Source of the DNA: Azonexus sp.
GTDB lineage: Bacteria > Pseudomonadota > Gammaproteobacteria > Burkholderiales > Rhodocyclaceae
NCBI GenBank assembly: GCA_031274715.1
Contig: JAISPT010000030.1
Location: 1-6,549, forward strand
Direction of reading: 5' to 3'
Length of the DNA stretch: 6,549 bases
Positions 4,710 through 6,549 of the stretch are shown here, one piece after another. Both the position numbers and the translations under genes were made by a program. The notes under the pieces were generated by a model that searched no databases, was not told where the DNA came from, and saw only the letters and a list, made by a program, of their open reading frames with translations. The first letter of the stretch is position 1, and every line of letters starts with the position of its first letter.

Positions 4710-6549
4710 TCAACGTTCCATCGACTCCACAACCGCCAGCGCCGTCATGTTGACCAGACGGCGCACGGTAGCCGTTGCGGTCAGCACATGCGCCGGGCGG
4801 GCCGCGCCGAGCAGGATGGGGCCGATGGTGACGCCTTCACCGCCGGTCATCTTCAGCAGGTTGTAGGAAATGTTGGCGGCTTCGATGTTGGGCATCACCA
4901 GCAGGTTGGCCTCACCTTTCAACGGCGACTCGGGGTTGGCCGCGCGGCGGATGCCTTCGTCCAACGCAGCGTCGCCGTGCATCTCGCCGTCGATCTCCAA
5001 CTCGCCGGCGCTCATCGCCGATACCAGAGCGGTGGCGGCGCGCATCTTGCGCGCCGACTCGGAGGCCACGGAACCGAAGTTGGAATGCGACAGTAGGGCC
5101 ACCTTCGGGTGGCTGCCGAAACGTTTGGCCTGCTCGGCAGCCATCAACGTCATTTCGGCAATTTCCTCGGCGCTTGGATTCTCGTTGACATGGGTATCGC
5201 AGATGAACAGCGAGCGGCCGGGCAGCATCAGGTAATTCATCGCCGCCAGCGTATTGACGCCGGCGCGCTTGCCGATGACCTCACGGATAACGCCGAGGTG
5301 GTGGCTGAACTGGCCTGTGGTGCCGCAGATCATGCCGTCGGCGTAACCCAGCTTGAGCAGCATCGAGCCGATCAGCGTCGGCTTGCGGCGCATCGCCTCC
5401 TTAGCCAGCGCCGGCGTCACGCCGCGGCGCGACATCAGCTTGTGGTAGGCGATCCAGCATTCGCGGTAGCGTGGGTCCTGCTCCGGGTTGACGATGTCGA
5501 AATCGACACCTGCCTTGATACGCAGCTTGGCCTTTTCCAGGCGGTGCTCGATGACCTCGGGCCGGCCGATCAGGATCGGGCGGGCAAATTTTTCTTCGAT
5601 CACGACCTGGGCGGCGCGCAGCACACGCTCTTCCTCGCCCTCGGCGTAGATGATGCGCTTGCCTTGCGCTTGGCGGGCGGCCTGGAAGATGGCGCGCATG
5701 CCGACGCCGGTGTGATAGACAAACTCGGACAGCTTGGAGCGATAGCCAGCCCAGTCGCTAATCGGCCGCGTGGCGACGCCGGAATCCATCGCCGCCTTGG
5801 CCACCGCCGGGGCGATCTTGACGATCAGGCGCGGATCGAAGGGCTTCGGGATCAGGTATTCGGGGCCGAAGGACAACACGTGGCCGGGGTAGGCCATGGC
5901 GACCTCGTCGGCGACTTCGGCTTCGGCCAGTTCGGCAATGGCGCGCACCGACGCCATCTTCATCTCCTCGGTGATGCGGGTGGCGCCAACATCCAGCGCG
6001 CCGCGGAAGATGAAGGGGAAGCAGAGCACGTTGTTGACCTGGTTCACGTAGTCGGAACGGCCTGTGGCGATAATCGCTTCGGGGCAGACCTCCTTGACCA
6101 GTTCCGGCATGATTTCCGGGGTCGGATTGGCCAGCGCGAAGATCATCGGCTGGGCGGCCATCGACGTAACCATCTCCGGCTTGACCACGCCGGCCGTCGA
6201 CAGGCCAAGGAAGACGTCGGCGCCAACCAGGGCGTCGGCCAGGGTGCGGGCCTCGGTGTTCCGGGCGTAGCGGGCCTTGGTTTCGTCCATGCCGCCAGGG
6301 CGGCCGACGTAAATGACGCCCTTGGAGTCGCAGACGATAACGTTCTCGCGCTTAACGCCGAGATCGCACCACAGGTTGAGGCAAGAAATGGCGGCGGCGC
6401 CGGCGCCCGAGCAAACGACCTTGATTTCTTCGATCTTCTTGCCGACCACTTTCAGGCCGTTGAGCATGGCCGCGGCGGAAATGATCGCGGTGCCGTGCTG
6501 GTCGTCGTGGAAGACCGGAATATTCATCCGCTCCTTGAGCTTCTGCTCG
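4710..6549 (-). CDS. maeB: Malic enzyme with C-terminal phosphotransacetylase-like domain (MaeB type), N-terminus outside window
   Basis: This enzyme oxidatively decarboxylates malate to pyruvate, usually with NADP, linking the TCA cycle to pyruvate and reducing power in the cytosol. The frame is open to the right edge: seven codons (EQKLKER) precede the internal Met at 6527, and the E. coli protein has about 759 residues, so roughly 150 residues are missing at the start. Counting from that Met, FHDDQHGTA (6-14) holds metal-binding acids, VVCSGAGAAAISCL (37-50) is the dinucleotide-binding glycine motif, and IFALANPTPE (129-138) and ATGRSDYVNQVNN (154-166) are typical malic-enzyme blocks. Residues from about 290 to 605 form a phosphotransacetylase-like domain (RIIYAEGEEERVLRA, DGMICGTTGQFSHH). 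Near its end HVLTATAT (580-587) stands where true phosphotransacetylases have NDLSRG, fitting a regulatory, non-catalytic role, as known for acetyl-CoA-responsive MaeB. It converges on the DUF4062 gene. Confidence 0.96.
   Translation of the reverse strand, partial: EQKLKERMNIPVFHDDQHGTAIISAAAMLNGLKVVGKKIEEIKVVCSGAGAAAISCLNLWCDLGVKRENVIVCDSKGVIYVGRPGGMDETKARYARNTEARTLADALVGADVFLGLSTAGVVKPEMVTSMAAQPMIFALANPTPEIMPELVKEVCPEAIIATGRSDYVNQVNNVLCFPFIFRGALDVGATRITEEMKMASVRAIAELAEAEVADEVAMAYPGHVLSFGPEYLIPKPFDPRLIVKIAPAVAKAAMDSGVATRPISDWAGYRSKLSEFVYHTGVGMRAIFQAARQAQGKRIIYAEGEEERVLRAAQVVIEEKFARPILIGRPEVIEHRLEKAKLRIKAGVDFDIVNPEQDPRYRECWIAYHKLMSRRGVTPALAKEAMRRKPTLIGSMLLKLGYADGMICGTTGQFSHHLGVIREVIGKRAGVNTLAAMNYLMLPGRSLFICDTHVNENPSAEEIAEMTLMAAEQAKRFGSHPKVALLSHSNFGSVASESARKMRAATALVSAMSAGELEIDGEMHGDAALDEGIRRAANPESPLKGEANLLVMPNIEAANISYNLLKMTGGEGVTIGPILLGAARPAHVLTATATVRRLVNMTALAVVESMER

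Noticed and set aside
1..6549. tRNA, rRNA, CRISPR array, transposase or prophage genes
   Set aside because: I read both strands for repeats, cloverleaf-like arms and mobile-element proteins and found none.

Overview
The window is a stretch of high-GC proteobacterial chromosome. It carries housekeeping genes with one gene of foreign look set among them. Protein sequences and gene order (aroQ-accB-accC next to a divergent mpl) fit a betaproteobacterium, probably of the Rhodocyclales type (Dechloromonas/Azonexus-like). That placement is an inference from memory of family sequences; no search was run.

Left block (1-2019, minus strand), read in transcription order: a 194-residue conserved protein with a degenerate nucleotidyltransferase-like signature; aroQ (type II 3-dehydroquinate dehydratase, shikimate pathway); accB (biotin carboxyl carrier protein); and accC (biotin carboxylase, cut by the window edge). 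accB and accC are 8 bases apart and supply the biotin half of acetyl-CoA carboxylase. A small perfect hairpin lies between aroQ and accB.

Middle block (2020-4631, plus strand): a 50-base divergent intergenic region leads to mpl, a murein tripeptide recycling ligase with all expected motifs. A 186-base non-coding stretch follows. Next comes a 342-codon gene for a DUF4062 protein: an N-terminal TIR/Rossmann-like domain with the SST motif, a short coiled coil, and a C-terminal domain that may be a winged helix. This gene is clearly poorer in G+C than its neighbours (28 of 60 bases in two sampled lines, against 43 of 60 in mpl and 37 of 60 in maeB), which suggests horizontal acquisition. An A8 run inside it forms an in-phase A AAA AAG heptamer, the same as the dnaX frameshift site. 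A slip there would release the N-terminal domain without the coiled coil and C-terminus.

Right block (4632-6549): a perfect 14-bp hairpin lies between convergent genes, followed by maeB on the minus strand. maeB encodes a malic enzyme fused to a phosphotransacetylase-like regulatory domain, and its N-terminus lies beyond the window.

The housekeeping genes are ordinary. The part most likely to be of interest is the DUF4062 gene, a solitary candidate for a signalling or defence role, together with its internal slippery site and flanking hairpin.
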